From Pseudoflavonifractor sp. 524-17 (GTDB lineage Bacteria > Bacillota > Clostridia > Oscillospirales > Oscillospiraceae), in assembly GCF_009935845.1 (NCBI RefSeq), contig NZ_QWEK01000012.1, positions 1-64,000 on the forward strand: DNA of 64,000 nt, read 5' to 3'. A program made the position numbers and the translations under genes. Within the stretch, counting starts at the first letter, position 1. Each line of letters starts with the position of its first letter. Below are positions 52,332 to 61,766 of this stretch, one piece after another. The notes beneath the pieces were generated by a model. That model had not been told where the DNA came from, did not search any database, and worked only from the letters and a program-made list of their open reading frames with translations.

Positions 52332-52360
52332 TTGTTTCGGTGGAAAAACTGTGCTATACT
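52332..52360 (+). promoter_or_regulatory. Promoter of the zinc-ribbon protein gene
   Basis: TTGTTT (52332-52337), 17 bp, TATACT (52355-52360) preceded by TGC, an extended -10. Confidence 0.6.
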
Positions 52361-52395
52361 GGATCAAATATGAGAAGAGAGAAGGAGGACACACT

Positions 52396-53832
52396 ATGTT
52401 CTGTCCCAAATGCGGCGCGCAGGCCCCGGAGGACGCGGCCTTCTGCCAGAAGTGCGGCGCCAAGCTCCAGTCCGGCGGCCCCCCGCAGCCAGAATCCGCA
52501 CCGGTCCCCACCGTCAGAAGGCGCCAGCCCGGCGATCCGCCGGCGGACCAGCCCAAGAAAAAATCCAAAGCGCCCCTGTTTCTTGTGCTGGGGATTGTCC
52601 TGCTTGTTGTGGTAGCCGCGGTGATCCTCTTCTCCTCCGGCGGAGGGGACATTGACTGCATCGCCACTGTCAAGGCCCACAAGCCCTTTGCCGTCAGCCA
52701 GGACCTGCCCTATACCTACGGGGAGGTGTTTGACCAATACCTTCCCGGCGCCAAGTGGGAGGTCCGGGAGGCCGGGGACACCCGCTATGTGGACATCTCC
52801 GGCACGGGGAAGGGGGTCGGCCTGGAGCTTTCCTTCACCGTGGCGGTAACGGCGGATAAGGACGACCCAGACCGGGCCTCCATCGTGCCCAAAACCGCCG
52901 TTGTGGACGGGGAGAAGGCCCCCACGGAAAACGACGCAGTGGAGTTTCTGCTGGCCCTCTTCGCCTATTATGACACCGGGGCCGGGGATCTGTCCAAATT
53001 TGCGGAATTCATCGACGGCCCGGACGGCCCCGGCGTGGGCACTGACGTGCCATCCGGCGGGGCGGGGGCGTCCGGCGGGGGAGAATCCGCCGATGTCACC
53101 GACACCGTGCTCTTCCGGGGCGTCCCCATCGACGATATTCTGGGGGCCCCGGCGGAGGACATCGTCGCCGCCTGGGGCGAGCCGGAGGAGCGGGACGAGT
53201 GGACCCTGATCTATGACGGATACCAGCTCATCTTCTCTTTGGACGTGGAGGGAGACGTCTCCTATTTCTCCAGCGCCAAGCCGGAGGATTTCACCCTCAA
53301 CGGCAATTCCTTCTATCAGGCCTACGAGGATGTGTCCGCCCTCTTTGGGGCGGACCCGGACTCCTCCTATCTTGCGGGGGACGGTGTGGAGATGATCTGG
53401 TATTACGGCGGAAATCTCATCACCCTTCAGCTGGCCGGGGAGACCGACATCTGGACCACCCAGACCGTCTTTATCTCCACAGGGGAACCTATGGGGTATG
53501 AGGATGATTATGAGGATTACGAGGAAGAGGGCGGCGTGGGTGATTTTCTGCCTGACCTGCCTGACGGCTTCGTCTGGGTGGAGGAGCCCTATGTCACCAC
53601 GGACGATTTCGGCTTCCAGACTATCCACGGGGCGGTGCAGAATATCTCCGCCGCTGACCATGAGAACCTGCGCGTTACCTTCAGCCTGTATGACAGCGAG
53701 GGCTACCGGATGGACGATGTCAACGACTATCTGGACGGCCTGGGCAGCGGGGAAAAGTGGAAATTCTCCGCCACCTCCTACGCCGGCACCTTCGCCTCCT
53801 ATGAGTTCTCCGAGCTGAGCTATCGGAGCTGA
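52396..53832 (+). CDS. Zinc-ribbon membrane-anchored protein with FxLYD-like end
   Basis: A 478-residue protein. It starts with a zinc ribbon (MFCPKCG ... FCQKCGAKL), has a Pro-rich linker, one membrane helix near residues 60-80 (APLFLVLGIVLLVVVAAVI), and a long extracytoplasmic part. This includes a two-part domain similar in pattern to SmpA/OmlA-like repeats (GVPIDDILGAPAEDIVAAWG) and a C-terminal FxLYD-type domain (GAVQNISAADHENLRVTF). The start is the ATG after AAGGAGGACACACT. No enzyme motif. Monocistronic. Confidence 0.72.
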   Translation: MFCPKCGAQAPEDAAFCQKCGAKLQSGGPPQPESAPVPTVRRRQPGDPPADQPKKKSKAPLFLVLGIVLLVVVAAVILFSSGGGDIDCIATVKAHKPFAVSQDLPYTYGEVFDQYLPGAKWEVREAGDTRYVDISGTGKGVGLELSFTVAVTADKDDPDRASIVPKTAVVDGEKAPTENDAVEFLLALFAYYDTGAGDLSKFAEFIDGPDGPGVGTDVPSGGAGASGGGESADVTDTVLFRGVPIDDILGAPAEDIVAAWGEPEERDEWTLIYDGYQLIFSLDVEGDVSYFSSAKPEDFTLNGNSFYQAYEDVSALFGADPDSSYLAGDGVEMIWYYGGNLITLQLAGETDIWTTQTVFISTGEPMGYEDDYEDYEEEGGVGDFLPDLPDGFVWVEEPYVTTDDFGFQTIHGAVQNISAADHENLRVTFSLYDSEGYRMDDVNDYLDGLGSGEKWKFSATSYAGTFASYEFSELSYRS

Positions 53833-53835
53833 TCA

Positions 53836-53890
53836 CAAAAACCCCCCACGTCTGCCTGCCATTCCGGCGCGCAGACGCGGGGGGTCTTCT
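53836..53890. terminator. Bidirectional terminator before jag
   Basis: ACCCCCCACGTCTGC and GCAGACGCGGGGGGT arms with a 15-nt loop, between convergent genes. Confidence 0.8.
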
Positions 53891-53898
53891 GTTTGAAG

Positions 53899-54696
53899 CT
53901 ACCGGTGCTCTCCCCGGCTGTAGGCCACCACGGTACGGCGGTTGGGCTCGGTGCCCACGGAGTAGGTACTTACGTCGGGATACTCCTGGAGAGCGGTATG
54001 GATCACGTGGCGCTCATAGGCGTTCATGGGCTCCAACGTCACGTTGCGGCGGTACTTGACCACCTTTCCCGCCACCTTGCGGGCCAGCCGCTCCAGCGAT
54101 TCCTCCCGCTTGGCCCGGTAGTGCTCCGCGTCCACATGGATCCGCACCCGCTTGCTCAGACCCCGGTTCACCGTGTAGACGCACAGCTGCTGAATGGCGT
54201 CCAATGTCTCTCCCCGGCGGCCGATGAGCGCGCCCAGGTGCTCTCCCACCAGCTCTGCCTGATAGTTGCCCTTCTCGTCCAGGCGGATCACCGGGGAAGC
54301 GTCCGCCCCCATATGGGCCAGCAGTCCGGTGAGAAACTCCTCAATCCGGGCGGCCACGGGATCCCCGCTGAGCTCCGGCGGGGAGACAGGGGGTTCCTCC
54401 CTTTTTTCCGCCGGGGGCGCGGCCTTGGGGGCGGGCTTTTCCGCCGGGGTCTGGACGGGCTCCTGCCTGGGGGCGGCGGGCCTGGCCTGGGGCGCAGGGG
54501 GAGCGGGGGCCGGCTCGTCAGGGGCCTCGTAGGTCACTTTTACCTTTGCCGGACAGCTGCCAATGCCCAGAAAGCCGGATTTGGCCCGCTCCAGCAGCTC
54601 TACAGATACATCGTCCCGGTCAAGACCCAGCTGGGCCAGCGCCGCCTCAATGGCGGCCTCTTCCGTCTTGCCGGTGCTTTCAATCCACTTCAGCAT
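53899..54696 (-). CDS. jag: Jag/KhpB RNA-binding protein
   Basis: RNA-binding protein linked to cell-shape and division control in Firmicutes. The 265 residues consist of the Jag N-terminal domain (1-50, SVELLERAKSGFLGIGS), a Pro/Ala-rich linker (about 60-110), a KH domain (about 120-195, GEHLGALIGRRGETLDAIQQL) and an R3H domain (about 200-260, EPMNAYERHVIHTAL). It is the last gene of the rpmH-rnpA-yidD-yidC-jag cluster. Confidence 0.93.
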   Translation of the reverse strand: MLKWIESTGKTEEAAIEAALAQLGLDRDDVSVELLERAKSGFLGIGSCPAKVKVTYEAPDEPAPAPPAPQARPAAPRQEPVQTPAEKPAPKAAPPAEKREEPPVSPPELSGDPVAARIEEFLTGLLAHMGADASPVIRLDEKGNYQAELVGEHLGALIGRRGETLDAIQQLCVYTVNRGLSKRVRIHVDAEHYRAKREESLERLARKVAGKVVKYRRNVTLEPMNAYERHVIHTALQEYPDVSTYSVGTEPNRRTVVAYSRGEHR

Positions 54697-54702
54697 CGGT
54701 CA

Positions 54703-56040
54703 TCACTCCTTGCGGTCTTCTTCTTGGACCGGCTCCGCCTCCGGGGCCGGCGCCTGGGCTTCCTCCCGCTCCACCTCGGCGGCCGGGGCGGGGGCGGCGT
54801 CTCCGCCCGGGGTGGGGATGATCACGGTCTCTTTCTTCTCCTGAACCTCTCCCTCGCCGGACTCCTTTTTCTTCCGGCCCTTCTCCGGCTCCGGCTTGGG
54901 CAGGGTGTCCGGGTCGGTGTAGGGGGTGGGGCCGTCCGGGCTGAAGCGGTTGGGGTCGTAAGCCCGGCCCCGGGCATAGGACCGCATTCCGATTCCGCTC
55001 ACCGCGATGACGGCGCTGTCCCCCTTGCTGTCCTTCTCCAGGGCGCTGAGCAGCTCCTTTTTCTTCTTGCCCTTGGCGCTCTTGGCCTCCTCGATCCGGC
55101 GGGCGCGCTCCTCGGCGGCCTGCCGGCGGCGCTCCTTCTCCTCTTCCTTCTCCAGGCGCTCCTGCTCCGCCTGGCGGGCGGCGGCCTCCTCATAGTCCTT
55201 CTTCAGCATTTTGCCGCTGATGAGCTCCTGCACAATGGAGAACAGGTTCTGCACAATCCAGTACAGACACAGGGCGGCCGGCATGGTAAATCCGATCCAC
55301 AGGGAGATCAGGGGGGAGATGATAAGCATGGTCTTCATGCTGGAGCTGTTGGCGGTCTCCGCCGCCTGCTTGTTGACGGCGTTGGTCTTCTGGGAGACCA
55401 TGGAGAACAGCACACTGCTGGCCGCGGAGACAATGGGCAGCAGGAACAGGGCAAACCCCCCGTCAATGGTCCAGAACTTCAGATCAGGGATGCGGGACAG
55501 ATCAAAAATCCCCAGAAAATCAAAGTTGATGGGGAAGATATGGGCGCCCGCTCCGGCCGCGGCCTGGGCGGCCCCCACATTTTCCGCGGTGATCCGGGCG
55601 GCCAGCAGCAGCTGGTCATAGCCCTGGTTGGTAAAGGTACTGCCCCAGCCCAGGGCCTGGGCAACGGCGTCCAGATTGCCGGCGCTGACGTTCATCAGAT
55701 AGATCAGCGGCTCGCGGATGATAGCGTAAAGGGGGAGCAGGATGAACAGGGGGAGCATGGTCCACAAACAGCCGGACATAGGGTTGACCTGCTCCCGCTC
55801 GTAGAGCTTCTGCACCTCTTCATTATACCGCTCTTTGTCCTTGCCGTACTGCTTTTGCAACCGCTGCATCTTGGTGGACAGCAGATTCATCTGAATCATC
55901 CCCTTCTTGCCCTTGAGCTGGAAGGGGAAGAGAATCAGCTTTACCACAATGGCAAACAGGATCAGGGCCAGGCCATAGCTGTTGGTCATGCTGTAAAACG
56001 TGTTCAGCACCCATACAAAGGGGGTCAGGAGTAGTTTCAT
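54703..56040 (-). CDS. yidC: Membrane protein insertase YidC
   Basis: Inserts proteins into the membrane, alone or with Sec. The 445-residue protein has the five-helix YidC core in about residues 1-265 (with the usual cytoplasmic hairpin QMNLLSTKMQRLQKQYGKDK) and then an unusually long charged tail of about 175 residues: a Lys/Glu/Arg-rich coiled coil (EQERLEKEEEKERRRQAAEE) and a Pro/Ala/Glu-rich end. The N-terminus has no lipobox, unlike Bacillus SpoIIIJ. Genes yidD and jag flank it. Confidence 0.95.
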   Translation of the reverse strand: MKLLLTPFVWVLNTFYSMTNSYGLALILFAIVVKLILFPFQLKGKKGMIQMNLLSTKMQRLQKQYGKDKERYNEEVQKLYEREQVNPMSGCLWTMLPLFILLPLYAIIREPLIYLMNVSAGNLDAVAQALGWGSTFTNQGYDQLLLAARITAENVGAAQAAAGAGAHIFPINFDFLGIFDLSRIPDLKFWTIDGGFALFLLPIVSAASSVLFSMVSQKTNAVNKQAAETANSSSMKTMLIISPLISLWIGFTMPAALCLYWIVQNLFSIVQELISGKMLKKDYEEAAARQAEQERLEKEEEKERRRQAAEERARRIEEAKSAKGKKKKELLSALEKDSKGDSAVIAVSGIGMRSYARGRAYDPNRFSPDGPTPYTDPDTLPKPEPEKGRKKKESGEGEVQEKKETVIIPTPGGDAAPAPAAEVEREEAQAPAPEAEPVQEEDRKE

Positions 56041-56116
56041 TTGATTGCCTCCAAAGTGAAATAGGAAACTTGGAATCCGCTTCCGGGCCGCCGGGGGAGA
56101 TCAGGGGCCGAGGCCC

Positions 56117-56335
56117 TCATGGCACAGGGTCGTACTGGATGGACTTCTGCCGGTGGAAGGGGTGGCATTTGGACAGCCGGCGCAGGGCCAGCCAGCCCCC
56201 CTTCCACGCGCCGTATTTCTCCACCGCCTCCCTGGCGTAGGCCGAGCAGGTGGGGATAAACCGGCAGCAGGGGGGCCGGGCGGGGGAGATATACCTCTGA
56301 TACAGGCCGATGAGCCGCAGCAGAAAACCCGTCAT
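56117..56335 (-). CDS. yidD: Membrane protein insertion efficiency factor YidD
   Basis: Small amphipathic membrane-associated protein that aids YidC. The 72 residues contain the conserved [22 protein letters not shown] with clustered cysteines and [20 protein letters not shown]. The start overlaps the rnpA stop codon by 4 bp. Confidence 0.95.
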   Translation of the reverse strand: MTGFLLRLIGLYQRYISPARPPCCRFIPTCSAYAREAVEKYGAWKGGWLALRRLSKCHPFHRQKSIQYDPVP

Positions 56336-56676
56336 CCCTCTTTCACCAGCAGTCCCAGCTTGTCCAGGGTTTTGAGCAGGGCCCGCTCGATCTCCCCGTA
56401 CCGGGAAAAGGCGCAGCGCACCCGCGCCACCACCACAATGTCATACCCCCGGCGGATCTCCCCCTCGTGCAGGCGGTAGGCCTCCCGAATGCGGCGGCGG
56501 GTCCGGTTGCGCACCACCGCCTTGCCCACCTTGGTACCCACGGTCAGGCCCAGACGGTTATACCCCAGCCTGTTGCGCCGGCAGTACACCGCCACACAGG
56601 GCGAAACCGCCGACTTTCCCTTGCTGTAAAGCCGGCGAAACTCGTGGTTTAATTTCAGTGAGACAGCAGACGTCAA
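56332..56676 (-). CDS. rnpA: Ribonuclease P protein component
   Basis: Protein subunit of RNase P, which makes the 5' end of tRNAs. The 114-residue basic protein has the RNR motif region ([20 protein letters not shown]). A TTG start, 7 nt after AGAGGGG, is used because the first ATG would remove conserved sequence. Between rpmH and yidD, as in most bacteria. Confidence 0.94.
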   Translation of the reverse strand: MTSAVSLKLNHEFRRLYSKGKSAVSPCVAVYCRRNRLGYNRLGLTVGTKVGKAVVRNRTRRRIREAYRLHEGEIRRGYDIVVVARVRCAFSRYGEIERALLKTLDKLGLLVKEG

Positions 56677-56792
56677 CGAAGGCCCCTCTCTTCCTGTCCA
56701 TTATGCTATGCAGGGGCGGTGGGATGAACTCCCCCGCCCCTATCCAGACGCTGTGCAGTTTTCTCCCGGGAACGCCGCCGGTCTATCCTCAA

Positions 56793-56927
56793 TCAGTGGG
56801 ACAGACGGGCGCGGCCCTTGGCGCGGCGCCGCGCCAGCACTTTCCTGCCGTTGGCAGTGGCCATGCGCTTACGGAATCCATGCACTTTGGAGCGCTGACG
56901 CTTCTTGGGCTGATAGGTACGAACCAT
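56793..56927 (-). CDS. rpmH: 50S ribosomal protein L34
   Basis: A 44-residue very basic ribosomal protein: [20 protein letters not shown] to the end GRARLSH, the exact length and form of the family. The ATG is preceded by an AGGAGG-like site. It is the first gene of the left-reading cluster beside the origin. Confidence 0.96.
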   Translation of the reverse strand: MVRTYQPKKRQRSKVHGFRKRMATANGRKVLARRRAKGRARLSH

Positions 56928-57058
56928 TTCCGGTACACCTCCTGTACACTCATTCTGGCAGGTTTTTCACCTGCCCGCCACAACGGCCCGGAGGGCCGCG
57001 GTCGTCACATTGAAAAAACGCTGCGCTGCATCCGGCAGACAGCCATGATGTAATGTGT

Positions 57059-57088
57059 ATTATAGACCATACGGAAAAGCCCTGTCAA
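57059..57088 (-). promoter_or_regulatory. rpmH promoter
   Basis: Minus strand TTGACA (plus 57083-57088), 18 bp, TATAAT (plus 57059-57064): both hexamers perfect. It should be among the strongest in the window. Confidence 0.85.
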
Positions 57089-57215
57089 CCTTATTTTTTG
57101 TTCTTTTTCTCCCGTCTTTTCCCCTCTTTCGCCCCATTCCTTCCCCACCGGCCGCAAAAACCCGTCCAAGAACCCGCCCAGTCTATTTTTAATTAAGGTA
57201 TTCAAAGGTTTTCCG

Positions 57216-57244
57216 TTGCCTTGAGGAGATTTTTTTGGTATAAT
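57216..57244 (+). promoter_or_regulatory. dnaA promoter
   Basis: TTGCCT (57216-57221), 17 bp, TATAAT (57239-57244). Downstream lie the hairpin GGAGGC-ttacc-GCCTCC and a DnaA-box-like TTTTCCACT (57288-57296), which may allow autoregulation. Confidence 0.75.
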
Positions 57245-57319
57245 ATACTGTCTGAACGATCATACGGAGGCTTACCGCCTCCTGTATTTTTCCACTGAGT
57301 GTAAAGGGGTGGTCCTGCA

Positions 57320-58648
57320 ATGAATTCTCCAGCCGACGTCTGGACGATGATACTCTCCCTCATGGAGGCGGATATGACCGCCACCACCATCAATACCTGG
57401 TTTGACGACGCCAAAGCCATCTCTCTGGATGCCAGCCGCTTTGTGCTCTACACCCCCTCCAACTTCAAGCGGGACATCATTCTCTCCCGCTACGTCCCCA
57501 CCATTCAAAAGGCCCTCCACGAGCTGTTCTCCGCCGACTTCGACGTCACCGTCCTGGGTGAGGGGGAGCTGGAGGAGTTCTCCGCCGCCCAGCCCGCCCC
57601 GGAGGAGCCCTCCTTCCTCCCCGGCACCGAGGAGTACACCTTTGAGCGGTTCGTGGTGGGCTCCTCCAACAAATTCGCCCACGCCGCCGCCCTGGCCGTG
57701 GCGGAAAAGCCGGGGAAGAACTACAACCCACTGTTCATCTACGGGGAATCCGGCCTGGGCAAGACCCACCTGATCTACGCCATCGCCCACAAAATCCACC
57801 AGAACCACCCCAACCTGCGCATTACCTACAGCAAAGGCGACGCCTTCACCAACGAGCTCATCCAGGGCATCCGGGAGGGGCGCAACCAGGAGTTCCGGGA
57901 AAAATACCGCTCCACCGACGTGCTGCTGGTGGACGACGTACAGTTCATCGCCGGACGGGAGTCCTCTCAGGAGGAGATGTTCCACACCTTCAACACCCTG
58001 TACGAGGACGGCAAGCAGATTGTCTTCACCGCCGACCGCTCCCCCAAGGAGATGCTCCGGCTGGATGACCGGCTGCGCACCCGGTTTGAATGGGGCCTCC
58101 CCGTGGACATCCAGCCACCCGACTATGAGACCCGGGTGGCCATCATCAAAAACAAGGCCATCCGCCGGGGCATGAACCTCCCCGAGCCTGTCTTGCAGTA
58201 TATCGCCGAAAACATCACCTCCAATGTACGCCAGATCGAGGGCACCGTCAACAAAATCCTGGCTTTTCAGGAGCTGATGGGGGAGAGCGTAGACGTCAAT
58301 ACCGTCATCCGCGCCGTCCAGGACATGTACAAGGACAAGACCGATTTCCTCCCCTCTCCCGACGTCATCATTGAAGAGGTCTGCAAGTTCTATAACATCG
58401 AAGACTCCGCCCTCCGGGGACAGGGGCGCACCAAGGACACCGCCCTGGCCCGGCAGATCGCCATGTATCAGATCCGCCGCATGACCAACCTGTCCCTGAA
58501 GGAAATCGGCAAGGAATTCGAGGGCCGGGACCACACCACAGTCATGCACTCCATCGACCGGGTGGAAAAGCTGATGAAGTCCAACCCGGAAATCGCCGAG
58601 ATCATCAAGGATCTCAACACCAACATCAACGCCAGATACGACACCTGA
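57320..58648 (+). CDS. dnaA: Chromosomal replication initiator DnaA
   Basis: Binds the origin and opens it for replication. Layout of the 442 residues: domain I (1-75), short linker, AAA+ domain with Walker A GESGLGKTH (about 140-148) and Walker B LLVDDVQFIAG (about 200-210), and domain IV with the DNA-binding signature GRDHTTVMHSIDRV near 400. Start ATG follows AAAGGGGTGGT. Divergent from rpmH; the dnaN gene follows after 243 bp with DnaA-box-like sites. Confidence 0.97.
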   Translation: MNSPADVWTMILSLMEADMTATTINTWFDDAKAISLDASRFVLYTPSNFKRDIILSRYVPTIQKALHELFSADFDVTVLGEGELEEFSAAQPAPEEPSFLPGTEEYTFERFVVGSSNKFAHAAALAVAEKPGKNYNPLFIYGESGLGKTHLIYAIAHKIHQNHPNLRITYSKGDAFTNELIQGIREGRNQEFREKYRSTDVLLVDDVQFIAGRESSQEEMFHTFNTLYEDGKQIVFTADRSPKEMLRLDDRLRTRFEWGLPVDIQPPDYETRVAIIKNKAIRRGMNLPEPVLQYIAENITSNVRQIEGTVNKILAFQELMGESVDVNTVIRAVQDMYKDKTDFLPSPDVIIEEVCKFYNIEDSALRGQGRTKDTALARQIAMYQIRRMTNLSLKEIGKEFEGRDHTTVMHSIDRVEKLMKSNPEIAEIIKDLNTNINARYDT

Positions 58649-58891
58649 CGTCCACATCTGCACACCCTTTTGTGTACAAGTGGAAAAGAAATGTGGAAAC
58701 AATCCGCCCCTTTCCCCACCCGGCAGCCACGCGTAAAAATCGTCCACATCCCCTGTGGACGGGCGTTCCCTACAGCCCCAGGGGAAAGATCCACTTTTGC
58801 ACATCTTTTTCCCCTACTACTATCACTACGATCTTTTATCCTCTCCTCTCTTTCCGATACCCCCACCTTAAATCAAAACGGAGGCAGCATC
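58649..58891. other. Probable oriC part between dnaA and dnaN
   Basis: No gene. Six DnaA-box-like sites: CGTCCACAT (58649-58657), AGTGGAAAA (58679-58687), TGTGGAAAC (58692-58700), CGTCCACAT and TGTGGACG facing each other (58741-58761), and ATCCACTTT (58789-58797). None is the perfect TTATCCACA. A pyrimidine-rich, low-GC stretch follows (58798-58860), a candidate unwinding region. Confidence 0.6.
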
Positions 58892-60007
58892 ATGATCAAG
58901 TTCTCATGCGAAAAAGCCCTTCTTCAATCGGCAGTGGCCACCACCTCCAGAGCAGTGTCTCCAAAGAGCTCTATCCCCGCGCTGGAGGGGATCTTAATTG
59001 AAGCCAACGACGCCCTGTGTCTCACCGGCTATAATCTGGAAACCGGCATCCGAACCACAGTCCAGGCCGACATTCAGGCCGCCGGCACACTGGTGCTGGG
59101 CGCCCGGCTTTTTGGCGAGATCATCCGCAAGCTCCCCGACGATATCATCCACTTCTCCGCGGATCAGTACATGGTCAACATCAAGTGCGGCATGAGTGAA
59201 TTCAACATCTTGGGCACCGATCCGGAGGAATTCCCCGAACTGCCCACAGTGGAATATCAAAACTCCCTGAAAATTCCCCAAAATACCCTGAAATCCATGA
59301 TCGCCCAGACCCTCTTTGCCGTCAGCGACAACGAAAGCCGCCCCATCCACACCGGATCCCTCTTCGAAGCAGACAAGGGCGGGCTGACCATCGTCTCGGT
59401 GGACGGCTACCGCCTGGCGCTGCGCCACGAGGAGATCGAATCCAAGGAGGGGGCGGAGGAATTCTCCTTCGTGGTCCCCGGCGCCGCCCTGTCCGAGGTG
59501 GAAAAGATCTGCGACAATGTGGACGAGTGCGCCTGTGTCACCCAGGGGGCCCGGCATGTGATGTTCAAGGTAGGGCAAACCATGCTGGTCTCCCGCCGGC
59601 TGGAGGGAGAATTTCTGGCCTACCGCCAGGCCATCCCCAGAAACAACGCCATCCACGTCCAAGGGGACACCAAGCAGCTGCTGTCCTCCATTGACCGGGT
59701 GTCTCTCATCATCAGCGACAAGCTGAAAAGCCCCATCCGCTGTGTATTTGAAGAAAATGTGCTGAAAATCAGCACAAAAACTGCCATCGGAGACGCGGCG
59801 GATCAGTGCCCCATTCAGGGAGACGGGGGCGGACTGGAGATTGGCTTCAATAACAAATACCTCATGGACGCCCTGAAGGCCGCCCCCGCCGCCCAGGTGC
59901 GGCTGGAGCTGACCACCGGGGTCTCCCCCTGCGTGATCCTCCCGGCGGAGGGGGAGGAAAACTTTCTGTATATGGTACTGCCGGTGCGGCTGAAGGCGGG
60001 GGAATAA
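58892..60007 (+). CDS. dnaN: DNA polymerase III sliding clamp (beta)
   Basis: Ring-shaped processivity factor for replication. The 371-residue protein has the three clamp domains; typical blocks are the N-terminal MIKFSCEKALLQSAVATTSR, IRTTVQADIQAAGTLVLGAR and the C-terminal MVLPVRLK. The start ATG follows ACGGAGG; longer readings would run into the origin region. 38 bp before the S4-domain gene. Confidence 0.97.
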   Translation: MIKFSCEKALLQSAVATTSRAVSPKSSIPALEGILIEANDALCLTGYNLETGIRTTVQADIQAAGTLVLGARLFGEIIRKLPDDIIHFSADQYMVNIKCGMSEFNILGTDPEEFPELPTVEYQNSLKIPQNTLKSMIAQTLFAVSDNESRPIHTGSLFEADKGGLTIVSVDGYRLALRHEEIESKEGAEEFSFVVPGAALSEVEKICDNVDECACVTQGARHVMFKVGQTMLVSRRLEGEFLAYRQAIPRNNAIHVQGDTKQLLSSIDRVSLIISDKLKSPIRCVFEENVLKISTKTAIGDAADQCPIQGDGGGLEIGFNNKYLMDALKAAPAAQVRLELTTGVSPCVILPAEGEENFLYMVLPVRLKAGE

Positions 60008-60045
60008 CAGCTTGACCGCCGCGCCGGAAATAAGGAGAACAAACG

Positions 60046-60258
60046 ATGCAGGCTCAGACCATTGAAATCACAACGGAATTTATCAAGCTGGACGCCTTTT
60101 TAAAGTTCTGCGGCGCGGTGAGTACCGGAGGAGAGGCAAAAAACCTCATCCAGGACGGCCTGGTGCAGGTAAACGGCGCTGTCTGCCAGATGCGGGGGAA
60201 AAAGCTCCGCCCCGGGGACGGGGTAGCGGTGTCCGGCCGGCGTTATCAGATCCAATGA
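60046..60258 (+). CDS. S4-domain RNA-binding protein (YaaA type)
   Basis: A 70-residue single S4-like domain ([39 protein letters not shown]), the small protein between dnaN and recF in Firmicutes, related to Bacillus YaaA. Thought to bind ribosomal RNA and aid subunit assembly. Start follows AAGGAG; its stop overlaps recF by 4 bp. Confidence 0.92.
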   Translation: MQAQTIEITTEFIKLDAFLKFCGAVSTGGEAKNLIQDGLVQVNGAVCQMRGKKLRPGDGVAVSGRRYQIQ

Positions 60259-61358
60259 GAGTGGCGGAGCTGGAGCTGGAGGGCTTTCGAAACTATGAGT
60301 CCTTTTACGGGGAATTTTCCCCGGGGGTCAACCTGATCTATGGGGACAACGCCCAGGGAAAGACCAATCTGCTGGAGGCGGTGGGCTACCTCTCCGGGGC
60401 CCGGTCCCACCGGGCCAGGGGAGACCGGGAGCTCATCGGCTTTCAGCGGCAGGAGGCGGCGATCCGCGCCGCGGTGGAGAGCCGGGGGCGGATGTTCCGC
60501 ATTGAGGCGGATCTGTCACGGGGAAAGCGCCGCCGGCTGTTTTCTAATCAGGTGCGGCTGAAGACGGCGGGGGAGCTGTCCCAGCTGCTGCGTACGGTGC
60601 TGTTCTGTCCGGAGGATTTGTCCCTGATCCGGGCAGGCAGCGGGGAGCGCCGCCGCTTTCTGGACAGCTGCCTGTGTCAGATGCGCCCCCGGTACGCCGC
60701 CGCCCTGGCGGAGTACAACCGGATCTATGAGCACAAGACCCGCATTCTGCGGGACTGGGAGCAAAAGCCCGCCCTTCTGGACCTGCTGGAGGATTTTAAC
60801 GACCGCATGGCCCGGTGCGGCGCCATTTTGATCCACTACCGTGGGAGCTTTGTGCGCCGGCTGGCCCAGTGCGCCGGGGCCATCCACGCCGATTTCTCCG
60901 GCGGGGGGGAGGAGATGGCCCTCTCCTACGCTACAGTGAAGACGGTGTCCGACCCCGCCGCGCCGGCCAAGGAGATCTATCCCCAGCTGCTGGAGCACCA
61001 GAGAAGCCACCGCCGGGCGGAGCTGGAGGCCCGGATGTGCCTGTCCGGCCCCCACAAGGACGATCTGCTGGTGGAGATCGACGGCCGCGGGGCAAAGCAG
61101 TTCGCGTCCCAGGGGCAGACCCGGACGGCGGCCCTCTCCCTCAAGCTGGCGGAGCGGGAGCTCCACCGGGACGACCTGGGGGAGTGGCCGGTCCTGCTGC
61201 TGGACGATGTGCTGTCCGAGCTGGACCGCCGGCGGCAGGAGTTTGTGCTGCGCCGGATCACCGGGGGACAGGTGTTTATCACCTGCTGCGACGCCTCCGG
61301 CCTGGAAGGGGTGGAGGGCGCCGCGTTTCACATCAAAAACGGCGCCTTTGCCGGATGA
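60255..61358 (+). CDS. recF: DNA replication and repair protein RecF
   Basis: SMC-like ATPase that helps load RecA at gaps. The 367-residue protein has Walker [10 protein letters not shown] near residue 30 and the signature/Walker B block [15 protein letters not shown] near 310. The ATG overlaps the S4 gene. 25 bp before a small membrane-protein gene. Confidence 0.96.
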   Translation: MRVAELELEGFRNYESFYGEFSPGVNLIYGDNAQGKTNLLEAVGYLSGARSHRARGDRELIGFQRQEAAIRAAVESRGRMFRIEADLSRGKRRRLFSNQVRLKTAGELSQLLRTVLFCPEDLSLIRAGSGERRRFLDSCLCQMRPRYAAALAEYNRIYEHKTRILRDWEQKPALLDLLEDFNDRMARCGAILIHYRGSFVRRLAQCAGAIHADFSGGGEEMALSYATVKTVSDPAAPAKEIYPQLLEHQRSHRRAELEARMCLSGPHKDDLLVEIDGRGAKQFASQGQTRTAALSLKLAERELHRDDLGEWPVLLLDDVLSELDRRRQEFVLRRITGGQVFITCCDASGLEGVEGAAFHIKNGAFAG

Positions 61359-61383
61359 GGCGCCGGAGAAGAGGAGAGTATTC

Positions 61384-61704
61384 ATGGCGGCTGTGATCTT
61401 CACTGTGATCCCCCTGCTGCTGGGCCTGGCGCTGGAGTACGCCGTGTGCCGCCTGACCATGTCAGAGCGGGGGAAATACTGGCGGCTGGTGCGGCTGATC
61501 CGTCTGGTGCCGCCGGCGGCCGGGGCGGGGCTCATCGCCGGAGTGGCCGCGGGCCGGTGGGAGATCTGGCGCAATACAGAGGTCTCTCCCCTGACCCAGG
61601 TGCTCTTTGTGCCGGGGGTGCCGGGTTTCTTTTTTCTCCTGGGGCTGCTGCTGGGCTGGCGGCTGTGGAAGCGCCAATGGTCCCCCCGGGTGATCCAGCC
61701 GTAG
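61384..61704 (+). CDS. Small membrane protein between recF and remB
   Basis: A 106-residue protein with three hydrophobic stretches (about 3-20, 40-56 and 72-92) and basic loops. No family recognised. The ATG follows GAGGAG. In many Clostridia recF is followed instead by the DUF721 gene or directly by remB; this gene may be specific to the lineage. Confidence 0.6.
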   Translation: MAAVIFTVIPLLLGLALEYAVCRLTMSERGKYWRLVRLIRLVPPAAGAGLIAGVAAGRWEIWRNTEVSPLTQVLFVPGVPGFFFLLGLLLGWRLWKRQWSPRVIQP

Positions 61705-61766
61705 CACACGGGATACAGCTTGCGGGCAGGCGGGGTTCAGACCCGCCCGCCGGAGGGGGAGAGAAC

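Noticed and set aside
53893-56034. Plus-strand open frame of over 700 codons opposite jag and yidC
   Set aside because: Shadow of two conserved genes; begins within the terminator before jag.
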